From contig NC_087245.1 in the NCBI RefSeq assembly GCF_037042905.1, positions 26,474,501-26,538,500 of the forward strand: a DNA stretch of 64,000 nt, read 5' to 3'. Positions 1 through 9,604 of this stretch are shown here, one piece after another; the stretch's first letter is position 1; every line of letters starts with the position of its first letter. A program made the translations under genes and the position numbers. Origin of the DNA: Lytechinus pictus. Lineage: Eukaryota; Echinodermata; Echinoidea; Temnopleuroida; Toxopneustidae. A model generated the notes under the pieces. The model was not told the origin of the DNA and did not search any database. It saw nothing but the letters and a program-made list of their open reading frames with translations.

Positions 1-681
1 ACGGATCGCCAGCGTGTGAGTGCGTATGCATCGATCCCTATGGAACGGGCATGCGTGCATGATGCACTGAGCTAGCGAGGCGGCCTCCGCCGGGTGCGCT
101 CGCGCAGAGGCGATGGTCGGACAGCGCTCTGCGGCCGCTTTTCACCAAAATTGCAGCTCATTGTAGCAGATCAATGCGACCGGAACGGCGTAACGAAAAA
201 TGTGCGAAGCTTTGGAGCGGATTTCTTTCTTCTTTTTTCTCGATAAGAAGAAAATGCTATATGCTTTGGAGCGGCTTTCTTTGTTCTTTTTCTCAATAAG
301 ACAAAAATGCTATGCCTTGGAACGGAAATTTGAGTGTAAAAATGGGGGTCCCCTCCGCGGCACATACCCACTATGCATTATATACTGAGTGCCCCCCCCC
401 CCCCCGGTAACATATCCACATCTACTCCCGATACGTTTGATAAAACTAAAAAACTGAACACAACTCTATTCCAACAATTAATGAAATCCCTTTTTAGGGT
501 GTGCAAATCTGGGACATCTGCATATAATCTGTGTTTCGGGGTCCTAACAGCTTGTTCTAAAATGTCTGATTTAGGATTTTTTTTAGTGACATCCCCGCCC
601 CCCCCCCCCCCCGGGCCCGGCCCCCGATAAGTAGTTCAAAATGACAAAGCGCACTTTAATGCTAATTTCAGGCAATTCAAG
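1..681. other. 5' flank of mrpl53, no gene seen
   Basis: The first 150 bases are GC-rich and the rest is AT-rich. Two poly(C) tracts lie near 391-405 and 597-613. I see no convincing exon. The bases just before 682 are probably the mrpl53 5' leader and promoter, but no TATA box is evident. Short open frames here run through low-complexity sequence and are not gene-like. Confidence 0.5.
204..330. repeat. Short imperfect tandem repeat, ~50-57 bp unit
   Basis: The phrase GCTTTGGAGCGG followed by a T-rich stretch and AATGCTAT occurs twice (from about 208 and 261). A third partial start, GCCTTGGAACGG, is near 313. This is a degenerate minisatellite upstream of mrpl53, with no coding sense. Confidence 0.55.
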
Positions 682-3600
682 ATGGCAGCGCCCATAGGTG
701 AACTTATCACGTTGAGATTTGTTAAACAAATAACAATTGAATTCTGTCCATGGGAGAAAAACGTACGATCTGTTAGGTATGATGAGCGATTAAAACCTAT
801 ATTTTACTTGATTAGTGAATAGATCTGATCTAACGTCAATGATATTACTTGTATTTAATAAAGGTGTTGTCGCTGTCGCGGTATCGCGATTTATGCAGGG
901 ACTAGCGCATGTCCCACCCGTAGTGATCGATGCAGGGTATTCTACCCACTCATCCTACCACTCCTGCATTAATTTGTGCGAAAGAACTTGGAGATTTGTG
1001 ACATTTTTGTTATTACATTCAAATTGCATCATGAGTCAATCACAATCATAAAATATGCTGCTGCACATGAACTTTCTGAGTTCATGGCTCATGCTGTAGG
1101 CCTAGATCCAAATGTTAATAATAATGCCATGGTAATGGTTTCATTTTCATGACAATTTTTTCTTGATCTTATTCTTAATTTCTTATTCTTCATGTTCTTG
1201 GAACATGTGGAAAGTGGAATTGAACAAATTTATTGCTCACGACATGACCAATAAATTTGTACAATTCCACTTTCCAAGAATGAAGAATAAGATGAAGAAA
1301 AGGCTATGTCATGAAATTGAAAATGAAATCGTGTCCACTCACACATATTGCGAGGGTAGAATGCTAACCTTGCACTACGAAAGTGATTACACAATGCAAT
1401 GGATTTTTAGTAGTAGGTTATTAACATCGCTTCGTTGTTGACCAAAACTTGTTCCGCTACTCACCGGGGCTCTTTCCAGTGAGTGGCTATCCGTTTTTAA
1501 TTTTTATGCCCCCGCAGACAGTCTGGAGGGGGCATTAAGCGTTGCCCCTGTCCGTCCGTCCCTTCACTTGATTTCCGCGCAATAACTCGAAAAATATTTT
1601 TATAGATTTTAAAGATTTTTGGTGTGTAGGTAGATGACACCAAAATACAGGCTAAGTTTGAATTCGGAGTCCGCAGGTCAAAGGTCACAGCTCATTAAAT
1701 ATGCGAGTTGGTTTCCGCATGATAACTTATGAAATATTCAACAGATATTGAAAATGTTTGGGTGTGTAGGTAGATGACACCAAACTACAGGCTAAGTTCG
1801 AATTCGGCGTCCGCAGGTCAAAGCGCACAGCTCATTATACACTACTCAAAAAAAGTTAAGGACCACTTTTTAAAACGTACATAAAGATTTTATACAAGGT
1901 GTTTTATTTCTGGAAATACCTCAGTACAACTGTCCTAAATGTCCTTAAACACGCTGTAATCAATTTCACGCATGGGTGGTTTCAGTTGTTGCACAATGTC
2001 TCTCGCATCACTGCACATCCTGAAAAGTGGGCCCCGAGGGGTATCAGCTACCGACATGAAGTGGTAAAAACGAATGTCTGAGTGTCTTTCAGGCAGTTCA
2101 GTAACGAGTGTAACGAGTGTGACCACCTCCTGCAGCAATAACGGCTTCACAGCGCTGTCTCATGGAGCTGATGAGGCGATTGATGTCTCTGACGTCCAGT
2201 GCATCCCATGCAGCCTCCAGAGCCACACCCAGCTGCTGCAGTCCAAGTGGATGGGCTTCGAGCTGCTCGAGACTCCTCCCCATCATGTCCCAGACGTGCT
2301 CTATCGGGTTTAAGTCCGGGGACCTCGCTGGCCACTCCATACGCTCAATCCCCTGGCCCTCAAGGAACTCGGTCACCACCCTAGCTCGGTGGGCACGGGC
2401 ATTGTCATCCATGAAAATGATGTTTTGTCCCACATTTTCTGCAAATGGCACCACTATAGGTTCAAGGACCTCATCCCTGTACCTCACTCCTGTCATTGCT
2501 CCCCCTGGGACCACGTAGAGACGAGTACGGTTGGCGTAGGTGATGCCTCCCCACACCATGACGCTGCCTCCCCCATAACGGTCATGTTCTGCAATACAGG
2601 GGTCTGCAAATCTCTCTCCTGGTCGCCTCCAGACTCTCGAACGTCCATCATTGTGGTCAAGGGAAAATCTGCTCTCATCTGTGAACAGAACTCTACGCCA
2701 TTGCTGTCTGGTCCATCTGACATGCTCCCGGGCCCAGTTGAGACGAATTCTTCTGTGAGCAGGGGTGAGTGGGACACACTGAGCTGGCCGTCTGGCATGC
2801 ATATTGGCTCTGTGAAGTTGGTTACAGATTGTTTGAGTGGAAACAATCACTCCAGTTGCTGCAGCGAAGTCATTGTTGAGGCGGCGTGCACTGTGAAAGC
2901 GGTTGCGGAGGCTGAGATTCGTCAAGTAGCGATCATCTCTAGGGGTTGTCGAAACTGGTCGGCCACTGCGGGGTCTCTCGGAGTATAGCCCTGTCTCTCG
3001 GTGTCTTTGATTTGCTCTGCTAATGACACTGTGTGACACGCCCATCATTCTGGCTACTCTTCGCTGACTGAGGCCAGCTTCCAGCATCCCTAGGGCTCTG
3101 GCTACATCTGTTTCACTTAGGTGGTGTCTTGGCATTGCTGTTGTAGGCAAGTTGTTGATTGTACAGACTAAAGACGGAAAATGCTTTGGAAGACACTTGT
3201 CTTATGGCCCACTGCAATGATGCCAGAGACATCATGAAAGAACTGCATGTGTGAAATTGATGTCATTGTGTTTGATGGCATTCTGGACAGCTGTATCTTG
3301 GCATTGCTATTGTCAGCAAGTTGTTGATTGTAGAGACTAAAGACAGAAAATGCTTTGGAAGCCACTTTTGTACGGGCACATTGCAATGATGCAAGAGACA
3401 TGAAAGAACTGCATGTGTGAAATTGATTTCATTGTGTTTGATGGCATCCTGGACAGCTGTATCTTGGCATTGCTGTTGTCAGCAATTTGTTGATTGTAGA
3501 GACTAAAGACAGAAAATGCATTTGAATCCACATTTGTACCACTTCACAATGGGCCCACTTTTCAGGATATGCAATAATGCGAGAGACATCATGCAACAAC

Positions 3601-6600
3601 TGAAACCACCCATGTGTGAAATTGTTACAGGGTGTTTGAGGAGATTCAAGACAGCCATATTTGGGTGAAACAGATGTAGCCAGAGCCCTAGGGATGCTGG
3701 AAGCTGGCCTCAGTCAGCGAAGAGTAGCCAGAATGATGGGCGTGTCACACAGTGTCATTAGCAGAGAGACACCGAGAGACAGGGCTATACTCCGAGAGAC
3801 CCCGCAGTGGCCGACCAGTTTCGACAACCCCTAGAGATGATCGCTACTTGACGAATCTCAGCCTCCGCAACCGCTTTCACAGTGCACGCCGCCTCAACAA
3901 TGACTTCGCTGCAGCAACTGGAGTGATTGTTTCCACTCAAACAATCCGTAACCGACTTCACAGAGCCAATATGCATGCCAGACGGCCAGCTCAGTGTGTC
4001 CCACTCACCCCTGCTCACAGAAGAATTCGTCTCAACTGGGCCCGGGAGCATGTCAGATGGACCAGACAGCAATGGCGTAGAGTTCTGTTCACAGATGAGA
4101 GCAGATTTTCCCTTGACCACAATGATGGACGTTCGAGAGTCTGGAGGCGACCAGGAGAGAGATTTGCAGACCCCTGTATTGCAGAACATGACCGTTATGG
4201 GGGAGGCAGCGTCATGGTGTGGGGAGGCATCACCTACGCCAACTGTACTCGTCTCTACGTGGTCCCAGGGGGAGCAATGACAGGAGTGTAGTACAGGGAT
4301 GAGGTCCTTGAACCTATAGTGGTGCCATTTGCAGAAAATGTGGGACAAAACATCATTTTCATGGATGACAATGCCCGTGCCCACCGAGCTAGGGTGGTGA
4401 CCGAGTTCCTTGAGGGCCAGGGGATTGAGCGTATGGAGTGGCCAGCGAGGTCCCCGGACTTAAACCCGATAGAGCACGTCTGGGACATGATGGGGAGGAG
4501 TCTCGAGCAGCTCGAAGCCCATCCACTTGGACTGCAGCAGCTGGGTGTGGCTCTGGAGGCTGCATGGGATGCACTGGACGTCAGAGACATCAATCGCCTC
4601 ATCAGCTCCATGAGACAGCGCTGTGAAGCCGTTATTGCTGCAGGAGGTGGTCACACTCGTTACACTCGTTACTGAACTGCCTGAAAGACACTCAGACATT
4701 CATTTTTACCACTTCATGTCGGTAGCTGATACCCCTCGGGGCCCACTTTTCAGGATGTGCAGTGATGCGAAAGACATTGTGCAACAACTGAAACCACCCA
4801 TGCGTGAAATTGATTACAGCGTGTTTAAGGACATTTAGGACAGTTGTACTGAGGTATTTCCAGAAATAAAACACCTTGTATAAAATCTTTATGTACGTTT
4901 TAAAAAGTGGTCCTTAACTTTTTTTGAGTAGTGTATATGCGAGTTGGTTTCTGCATGATAACTTGAGGAATAATCAATAGAATTCAAAGAATTCTTGTGT
5001 GTAGGTAGATGACAGCAAAATACAGGCTAAGTTCGATTGCAAAGTCCGCAGGTCAAAGGTCACAGCTCATTATATACATGTATGCAAGTTAGTTTCTGAA
5101 TATAGTAACTTAGGGGATAATCAACAGATTAACGAAATTATTGGTGTGCGAAGTTTTCTACACGATATTAAGTTCAATCATATTAAATGAATTTTTGATC
5201 GCGTTAAGCGGGGGCATCTGTGTCCTTTTGACACGTCAAATTTCTAGTTTAATTGTTTTTTTACATAAGCACATAAAAAAGATTGGACACATTGATTGCC
5301 AACTTCACGTAACGCTTTGCATCGATTTATGTGTAAAATAATTTTAGTGCCTAGTCTTTCCCTTGTAGTGTCTTTGATATGAACATAAATCGCCCTCTTT
5401 AGACGAAAAATTTGAAAAAAGGCGAGTCAGCTCAATTGTCCTGTCCATTGTTCGTCAACGAGAAGAAAAATCAGAGCTTAAATGTATGTATTTGAGGAAT
5501 ATTAGCGGAAATTTGATTCATATCGTTCGGTAATGTTCATAGAATAATGTTATTCTATTTAAAATCTAAAAGCTACAATATGTATTTTTAAATCTGCAAG
5601 TGTTGCATGCGCCGTGCCTGCGCTTTTCTGTGCACGACGGCATGTAATGCACCCATGGGTGGCTCATGTCTGATGTCGCCATCTCCAAGCATAAATTGTA
5701 GTTCTTCCTTCACATCTTGCTTCTCCTTGGCAATAGTTCTTTCAAGCATATCTTTATTTTTTTTCCTGATTTTTCATTTTAGGCAATTTCTAAGTTACAT
5801 TGGAAACAGCAAAGTGAGGAATACAAATCAGAAATGCATTTTGAAGACCAACATAAAGCATGACGGAACTGCTCCTGCAGTTCACATTAATTATGGTATG
5901 TTTGAGTACATGTATGTATCACAATTACAACTCTTTAAAAAAATGTTTTTTCAAAGTTTTCAAGTCTGGGAATACTATTTCAGTATTACTCTGATTGAAT
6001 TAGCTCACCATAAAATGGAAATGAAATATCACTTTGTAAACCTATTTCAATGTTTGACCTGCAGTTACTAGTGAATGATATTTAACATGTTCCAGCTCCT
6101 GAATCAAGAAATCTTAATTTCTCTATTTACTATAGGTTGTTACTTCTCAATCATACAAACTCATTTACATCATGATACCACCCCACTGAAAACTCAATCA
6201 GTTATAAATTAAACATCTAAAAATATTCCTGAAACTCTGTGAAGTTCATCATAAAAAAGTCAGATTATAAATGCAAGAGAAGATTGTAGGAATCATCAAC
6301 ATTTTGCACTTGTCTTAAGTATCAGACTACTGCTGCTAAAAGCTTTGGGGTATCAAGGTCAAGGGTAATAAGTCACAGTGTTAGAGTAAAAATGTTGTCA
6401 CGATAAATGAAGAACAGTTTTAATCAACTTCGAAGCTTGGCTCATGTATGCTAGAGTGAAAGAAAATCTTTGGTGGTCATGAAGTCAAAAGGGTACAGAC
6501 GTCATATGAAATTTATTTTCTCTAGTGATAGATAACAAAAAATAAAAATTAGTTGATTATTCAACATTGTCATTTGATATGGGGGTAACAATTGAATATT

Positions 6601-7219
6601 CTGATGAGATTTTGGTTTAATAATAAGTTAAAATTCAAAGATCACAGAGGTCATTACCTATTAAAATTACTTGTTTTCATGATAAACTGAGGAACCGTTT
6701 GATGGATCAAATTCAAACTTGGTTCAACTGTTTTTTTGGGAATGACAATGATCTGATGTGATTTTGAGGTCATAAGGTCAAAAGTCATAGAGATCATGAC
6801 TCTACACATTATCTTTTAGATCCAACAAATCAGAATAATACTTGGCTCATGCATGTGTATTGGAGTGATTAGATTCTGACGGTTTTGAAATTGTAGCGAT
6901 GTTTGTTCTTAGATCTGGCAATGTTGAAAGCATCAATTTAAGACTGCATGCAGTTGACAAGCTATCCACTTATTTTAGTTGCTTCTACACAGAGCGATCC
7001 CATAAGTTCACTTGCCCTGTTAGGTCTTATAAATATCTGAAATTATAAACGTACATTCCTTCTTTTTTTTTACATAAAAATATTTTGCATTATTTTGATT
7101 TAACAGCTGATGGCCAGAATCTTCTCTTCAAGACCTCTCACCTGTCATTGTCTGAAATGGTCCAGAAATTTGCCGAATTGAATGAGATTAGGCTGAATAA
7201 AGAAACGTCAGAAAGCTAA
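682..7219 (+). CDS. mrpl53: Mitochondrial large-subunit ribosomal protein L53 (mL53)
   Basis: Three exons: 682-776, 5783-5895 and 7107-7219, joined in phase to give 106 aa ending in TAA. Every junction is GT-AG (donors gtatga and gtatgt; acceptors ttttag and taacag). The family's features are visible: an N-terminal segment with FVKQITIEFCPWEKNVRSVR, a middle with KVRNTNQKC and KHDG, and a last exon with ADGQNLLF and a C-terminal helix. Vertebrate mL53 is about 112 aa, so the length fits. It is a mitoribosome large-subunit component imported into the matrix; it has no catalytic site. The start is the first ATG, in context caagATGG. Intron 1 is 5.0 kb because a ~140-bp repeat array and a Tc1-like foldback lie in it. 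A possible polyadenylation signal AATAAA is at 8089-8094. The assignment is by recognised family similarity. Confidence 0.9.
1182..1291. repeat. Intronic hairpin (inverted repeat) in mrpl53 intron 1
   Basis: The left arm (about 1182-1235) and right arm (1249-1291) are reverse complements over GGAAAGTGGAATTG and CAAATTTATTG, with one mismatch there. Outer parts (CTTATTCTTCAT) also pair. The left arm carries a ~10-base insertion. The loop is about 13 bases. It could be a tiny MITE or a structured intronic RNA; nothing in the sequence decides. Confidence 0.65.
2098..3135 (-). CDS. Tc1-like DD34E transposase, apparently intact
   Basis: A 345-aa reading frame starts from ATG at 3135 (MPRHHLSETD). 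The frame is open slightly further upstream, but without an earlier ATG. The N-terminal ~110 residues form paired helix-turn-helix DNA-binding domains (LSETDVARALGMLEAGLSQR, GVSHSVISR). The catalytic triad is visible: the first Asp in LFTDESRF, the second in IFMDDNARAHRA, and Glu in SPDLNPIEHVWD, with 34 residues between the last two (DD34E, the Tc1 signature). Such enzymes cut and paste the element at TA sites. The usual length is ~340 aa, so this copy is full size with no stop or frameshift seen. It probably moved with the foldback; expression is unknown. Notably, its start codon lies just outside the palindromic arm, in the central spacer repeat. Confidence 0.9.
   Translation of the reverse strand: MPRHHLSETDVARALGMLEAGLSQRRVARMMGVSHSVISRANQRHRETGLYSERPRSGRPVSTTPRDDRYLTNLSLRNRFHSARRLNNDFAAATGVIVSTQTICNQLHRANMHARRPAQCVPLTPAHRRIRLNWAREHVRWTRQQWRRVLFTDESRFSLDHNDGRSRVWRRPGERFADPCIAEHDRYGGGSVMVWGGITYANRTRLYVVPGGAMTGVRYRDEVLEPIVVPFAENVGQNIIFMDDNARAHRARVVTEFLEGQGIERMEWPARSPDLNPIEHVWDMMGRSLEQLEAHPLGLQQLGVALEAAWDALDVRDINRLISSMRQRCEAVIAAGGGHTRYTRY
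3124..3664. repeat. Central spacer of the foldback: three ~166-bp tandem units
   Basis: Units start near 3131, 3299 and 3466 with GGCATTGCTRTTGT and continue with GTTGATTGTA, GACTAAAGAC and GAAAATGC. The later part of each unit, best in the third (3550-3655), resembles the right subterminal region of the element (4741-4850): both have CCCACTTTTCAGGAT and GCAACAACTGAAACCACCC. The units therefore look like copies of the element's 5' subterminal repeat, left when two copies joined head to head and lost their inner ends. Confidence 0.75.
3665..4675 (+). pseudogene. Broken Tc1-like transposase copy
   Basis: This is the mirror copy of the transposase at 2098-3135 and is clearly dead. It lacks the start region, because homology begins at the codons for ETDVARALG. 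It has lost 8 bases near 3763, just after the codons for HSVISR, which shifts the frame. A TAG at 4291-4293 replaces an Arg codon between the first and second catalytic Asp. All three catalytic residues are still encoded downstream (LFTDESRF, MDDNARAHRA, LNPIEHVWD) but in interrupted frames. The C-terminus is otherwise the same as in the intact copy. The element can only be mobilised by the left copy or another genomic source. Confidence 0.88.
5588..5749 (-). other. Antisense open frame of 53 codons inside mrpl53 intron 1, coding-like, unassigned
   Basis: On the minus strand, a frame from ATG at 5749 to TAA at 5588 encodes a charged, helix-like peptide (MLERTIAKEKQDVKEELQF, then a Gly/Asp turn, then ALHAVVHRKAQARR). 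The composition looks protein-like and local GC is higher than in flanking intron sequence. The frame is open a few codons further upstream, but the preceding sequence is purine-rich and a poor splice acceptor. It may be the last exon of an unseen antisense gene, an exon relic, or chance. I do not recognise a family. Confidence 0.3.
5896..7106. other. mrpl53 intron 2
   Basis: This 1.2-kb AT-rich intron contains several degenerate phrases such as GTCATGAAGTCAAAAGG and AAGGTCAAAAGTCATAGAG at about 150-250-base spacing. They suggest an old decayed tandem repeat. No exon or mobile element terminus was found. Confidence 0.5.
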
Positions 7220-9604
7220 CAGGATGAACACTTCACACGAGCACTGATAAGTGATAAGGATACAAGGTTTAAGTTGTGTGAAGTCTGCTTTTTATTCACT
7301 TCAGTAAGAAAAGAATGATTCCAATTCCATACACTGATGTGAATTTGGGAGTTGGGATATACAAGGAGTGAGATCTCTCTTGGAGATTACGTGTATTAAG
7401 TGTGAAGTGACATATTTGTGTGATTACAATTTAGCAAAAAGACAGGAAGTGTGCCAACCCATTGTGCTAAACATGGATATTCTTCTCCAGTAAGAGTTAT
7501 ATGATCCAATCTAATTGTCTTCCTGCTTGTAAGTCATAGAAATATCTAAAGCAAATCAGGAGTGATGCAGTTTGCATCAAGTAACAAGTACCACAAATTG
7601 ATTCATGGCAATTCTTTGCAGACTTCCTGCCCAAAAGATGTCAAAATTTTATGAAATGTGATTTGCATTTGAAATTTCAGTGAGAGATCCATGTTCATGA
7701 TTGAATGAAAAGTGTTGCTCTTTAGATTGCTGACTAGCCTCTTCACCAGTCGTGTAATACTATGAATTCTACATGTACAATTGAGAGTCATGTCGCCCAA
7801 TATACATTCAATACCTTCTAATAGCTGTATACAGCTTTCAGCAAACTTCTGAAATGTATTTGTAGGAAAAAGGTGTGAGTGTTATTGCTTCCAAAGAGTT
7901 TCATCTTTGTGAGCAGTGGTCAAGCAAAACTGTACATTTTCCAATCAGAGTGTAGTCTTAACGTAAATGTACTGGTTTTTTTTACTACATGTACATGTAC
8001 ATAATTGGATCGTGTGGCATATATTGTGGCATGTCAATCTTAAATGCCAAGGGAATATAAAGGGTAAACCAGTAGAAAAAGTAGAGAAAATAAAAATCAT
8101 GAGAAATCAGTGTTTGCAATTTATGCAATATTAAAAAGATGATATAAACACATATGTATGTTATGTTTTTGTATTCATTTTTAGAAAGTCTCATACAGTT
8201 TATACAGCATTCCAATATTAATGGAGAATATATTTGCACTCTGAACTGTTTTGCTGATAATAATCATGATATGTGCATACTAATTCTCAATTGTAATCGT
8301 GTGTTTGCTGTAAATAGTGTACATTGTATCAAAAGATAATTCAATGAACTCCTTGAGATCGGTTTGATTGGATTGAACAGGAAAACCAAGAAACAGATCC
8401 AATTATAATTTGATAAATCTTTTACACAATGAGAAATTTATCAGCATTTAATGCCATGGAGATTCTCCCAGTGGCAATGCAACCAAGATACGTGAGTCAC
8501 ACACATGAAAACTTCCCAATTACTTAAATCATAAATATTTTACTTAATATTATCTCAAATTAGAATACAAAATAGAAATTCATAAATAAAAAATTATAAA
8601 GCAAATTGCAACAAATAATATCCAACTATACAGAGCAAATCCCAGTTGTTTTGGTCCCTTAAAACCCCCAAACATGAAATTACTACAGTCACCTTGCTCC
8701 TGTCTGACAACCATGGGTGTCAATCGGTGTTCATGGGGGGGGGGGGGGGATGACCAACACAAAATTTGCTCATTGTGGGTGATCTAATCTAATTTTGTGA
8801 TATATTTTGACATAATATATATGAAAATGAAATATATATAAATTTCACCCTTTTTCTTTTCATTTTATTTCTTTTCTCCTTTCTTGGTAGTGAAACTTTT
8901 TTTTTTTTTTTTTTTGGGGGGGGGGCGGGGGTCCGTAAGACTGAAGTTATAAGTATGTTACTTTTTTCCTACAAGAATAGGTACTACATACATGTACAAT
9001 GTAAATGCAGGAGCTAGATCAAAATATGCGAGCATGAAGTGCGAGCTGAATTTTTTCAAAAAAAATTACCTGAAAATGAGTCATTTTGATAATAGCAAAA
9101 TTGATTCGTCATTCAAAAGGGTATTCAAATAAACAGGGCACACCCCATGCGCTAGGTTGCAGGAAGGGGTAAATTCTAATAAAGTTAAAAATTAACAGGT
9201 TCTATTTTATCCTGGAATTTTTGCTTTCTCCATCCATCTCATTCAAACTTTTTTTAGAGGAATGATTTCTCTCAATAACAATAAACAAGAGAATTCTGAA
9301 AAAAATTATGTTCATGTGCATGTGACAATCAATACTATCATCATCATGATCATAATAATCTTAATCTCTCCTTATCATTATCATACTTGACATATGCTTC
9401 ATCATAAATGTTGTGATGTTCTACCGTAAATTAATAGGGGGAGATGATAAAAAGGCAACCCCTCCACCTGCAAAATTAGGAGGGATATATCCTTGACTTT
9501 CCTTGGATTTTGATCGGCTGAAAAGCACATATGTCTTACTGTTACTATGTTGAAACTGTCGGATAAAACATCCTATCAGTCCTTTCATTAAACAGTCCAC
9601 AGAT
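7220..9604. other. Convergent intergenic region: 3' sides of mrpl53 and the carboxypeptidase gene
   Basis: It holds the mrpl53 3' UTR (possible AATAAA at 8089-8094) and AT-rich spacer. A poly(G) tract lies near 8736-8749 and a T-run followed by a G-run near 8897-8930. One stray monomer of the GCGAG...GCGAGCTG repeat is at about 9025-9080. No further exon is evident on either strand. Confidence 0.5.
9025..9080. repeat. Single diverged monomer of the GCGAG/GCGAGCTG repeat
   Basis: GCGAGCATGAAGTGCGAGCTG at 9028 matches the monomer core found many times in the two hAT-like elements at 19.3-20.5 kb and 25.8-27.4 kb. No termini are seen, so it is a relic. Confidence 0.5.

Larger units (their letters stand above)
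1840..4933. mobile_element. Tc1/mariner-superfamily foldback element with two head-to-head transposase copies
   Basis: The outer ends are inverted repeats (CACTACTCAAAAAAAGTTAA at 1840 and its complement ending at 4933), flanked by TA at 1838-1839 and 4934-4935 as expected for Tc1-type target duplication. The left arm (1840-3116) and right arm (3665-4933) are nearly perfect reverse complements along their whole length. The arm lengths, 1277 and 1269, differ by exactly the one 8-base deletion seen in the right copy. The centre (3117-3664) is not palindromic. The two transposases read outward from the centre. The element sits in intron 1 of mrpl53. The few differences between arms imply a young duplication or ongoing arm-to-arm conversion. 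Confidence 0.9.
1503..5232. repeat. ~140-bp tandem repeat array, interrupted by the Tc1 element
   Basis: Units share GTGTGTAGGTAGATGACA, ACAGGCTAAGTT, GTCCGCAGGTCAAAG and CACAGCTCATTA, then GCGAGTTGGTTTC. Two units lie at about 1577-1839. The array resumes at 4934 and decays by about 5150. A GC-rich head (GCCCCCGCAGACAGTCTGG) sits at about 1508 and a related GCGTTAAGCGGGGGCAT at about 5203. The intervening 1840-4933 is a later transposon insertion. The function is unknown; it looks like a dispersed non-coding repeat. Confidence 0.7.

Noticed and set aside
2098..3150. Transposase start upstream of 3135
   Set aside because: The frame is open to 3150, but that codon is TTG; the first ATG is at 3135, matching the usual Tc1 transposase N-terminus.
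3785..4384. Antisense open frames of ~200 codons across both transposase copies
   Set aside because: They are the reverse strand of the transposase gene, occur identically in both copies and lack any domain.
5607..6071. Plus-strand 154-codon frame across mrpl53 exon 2
   Set aside because: Only the exon part (5783-5895) is homologous to mL53; the rest is intron read-through past good splice sites.
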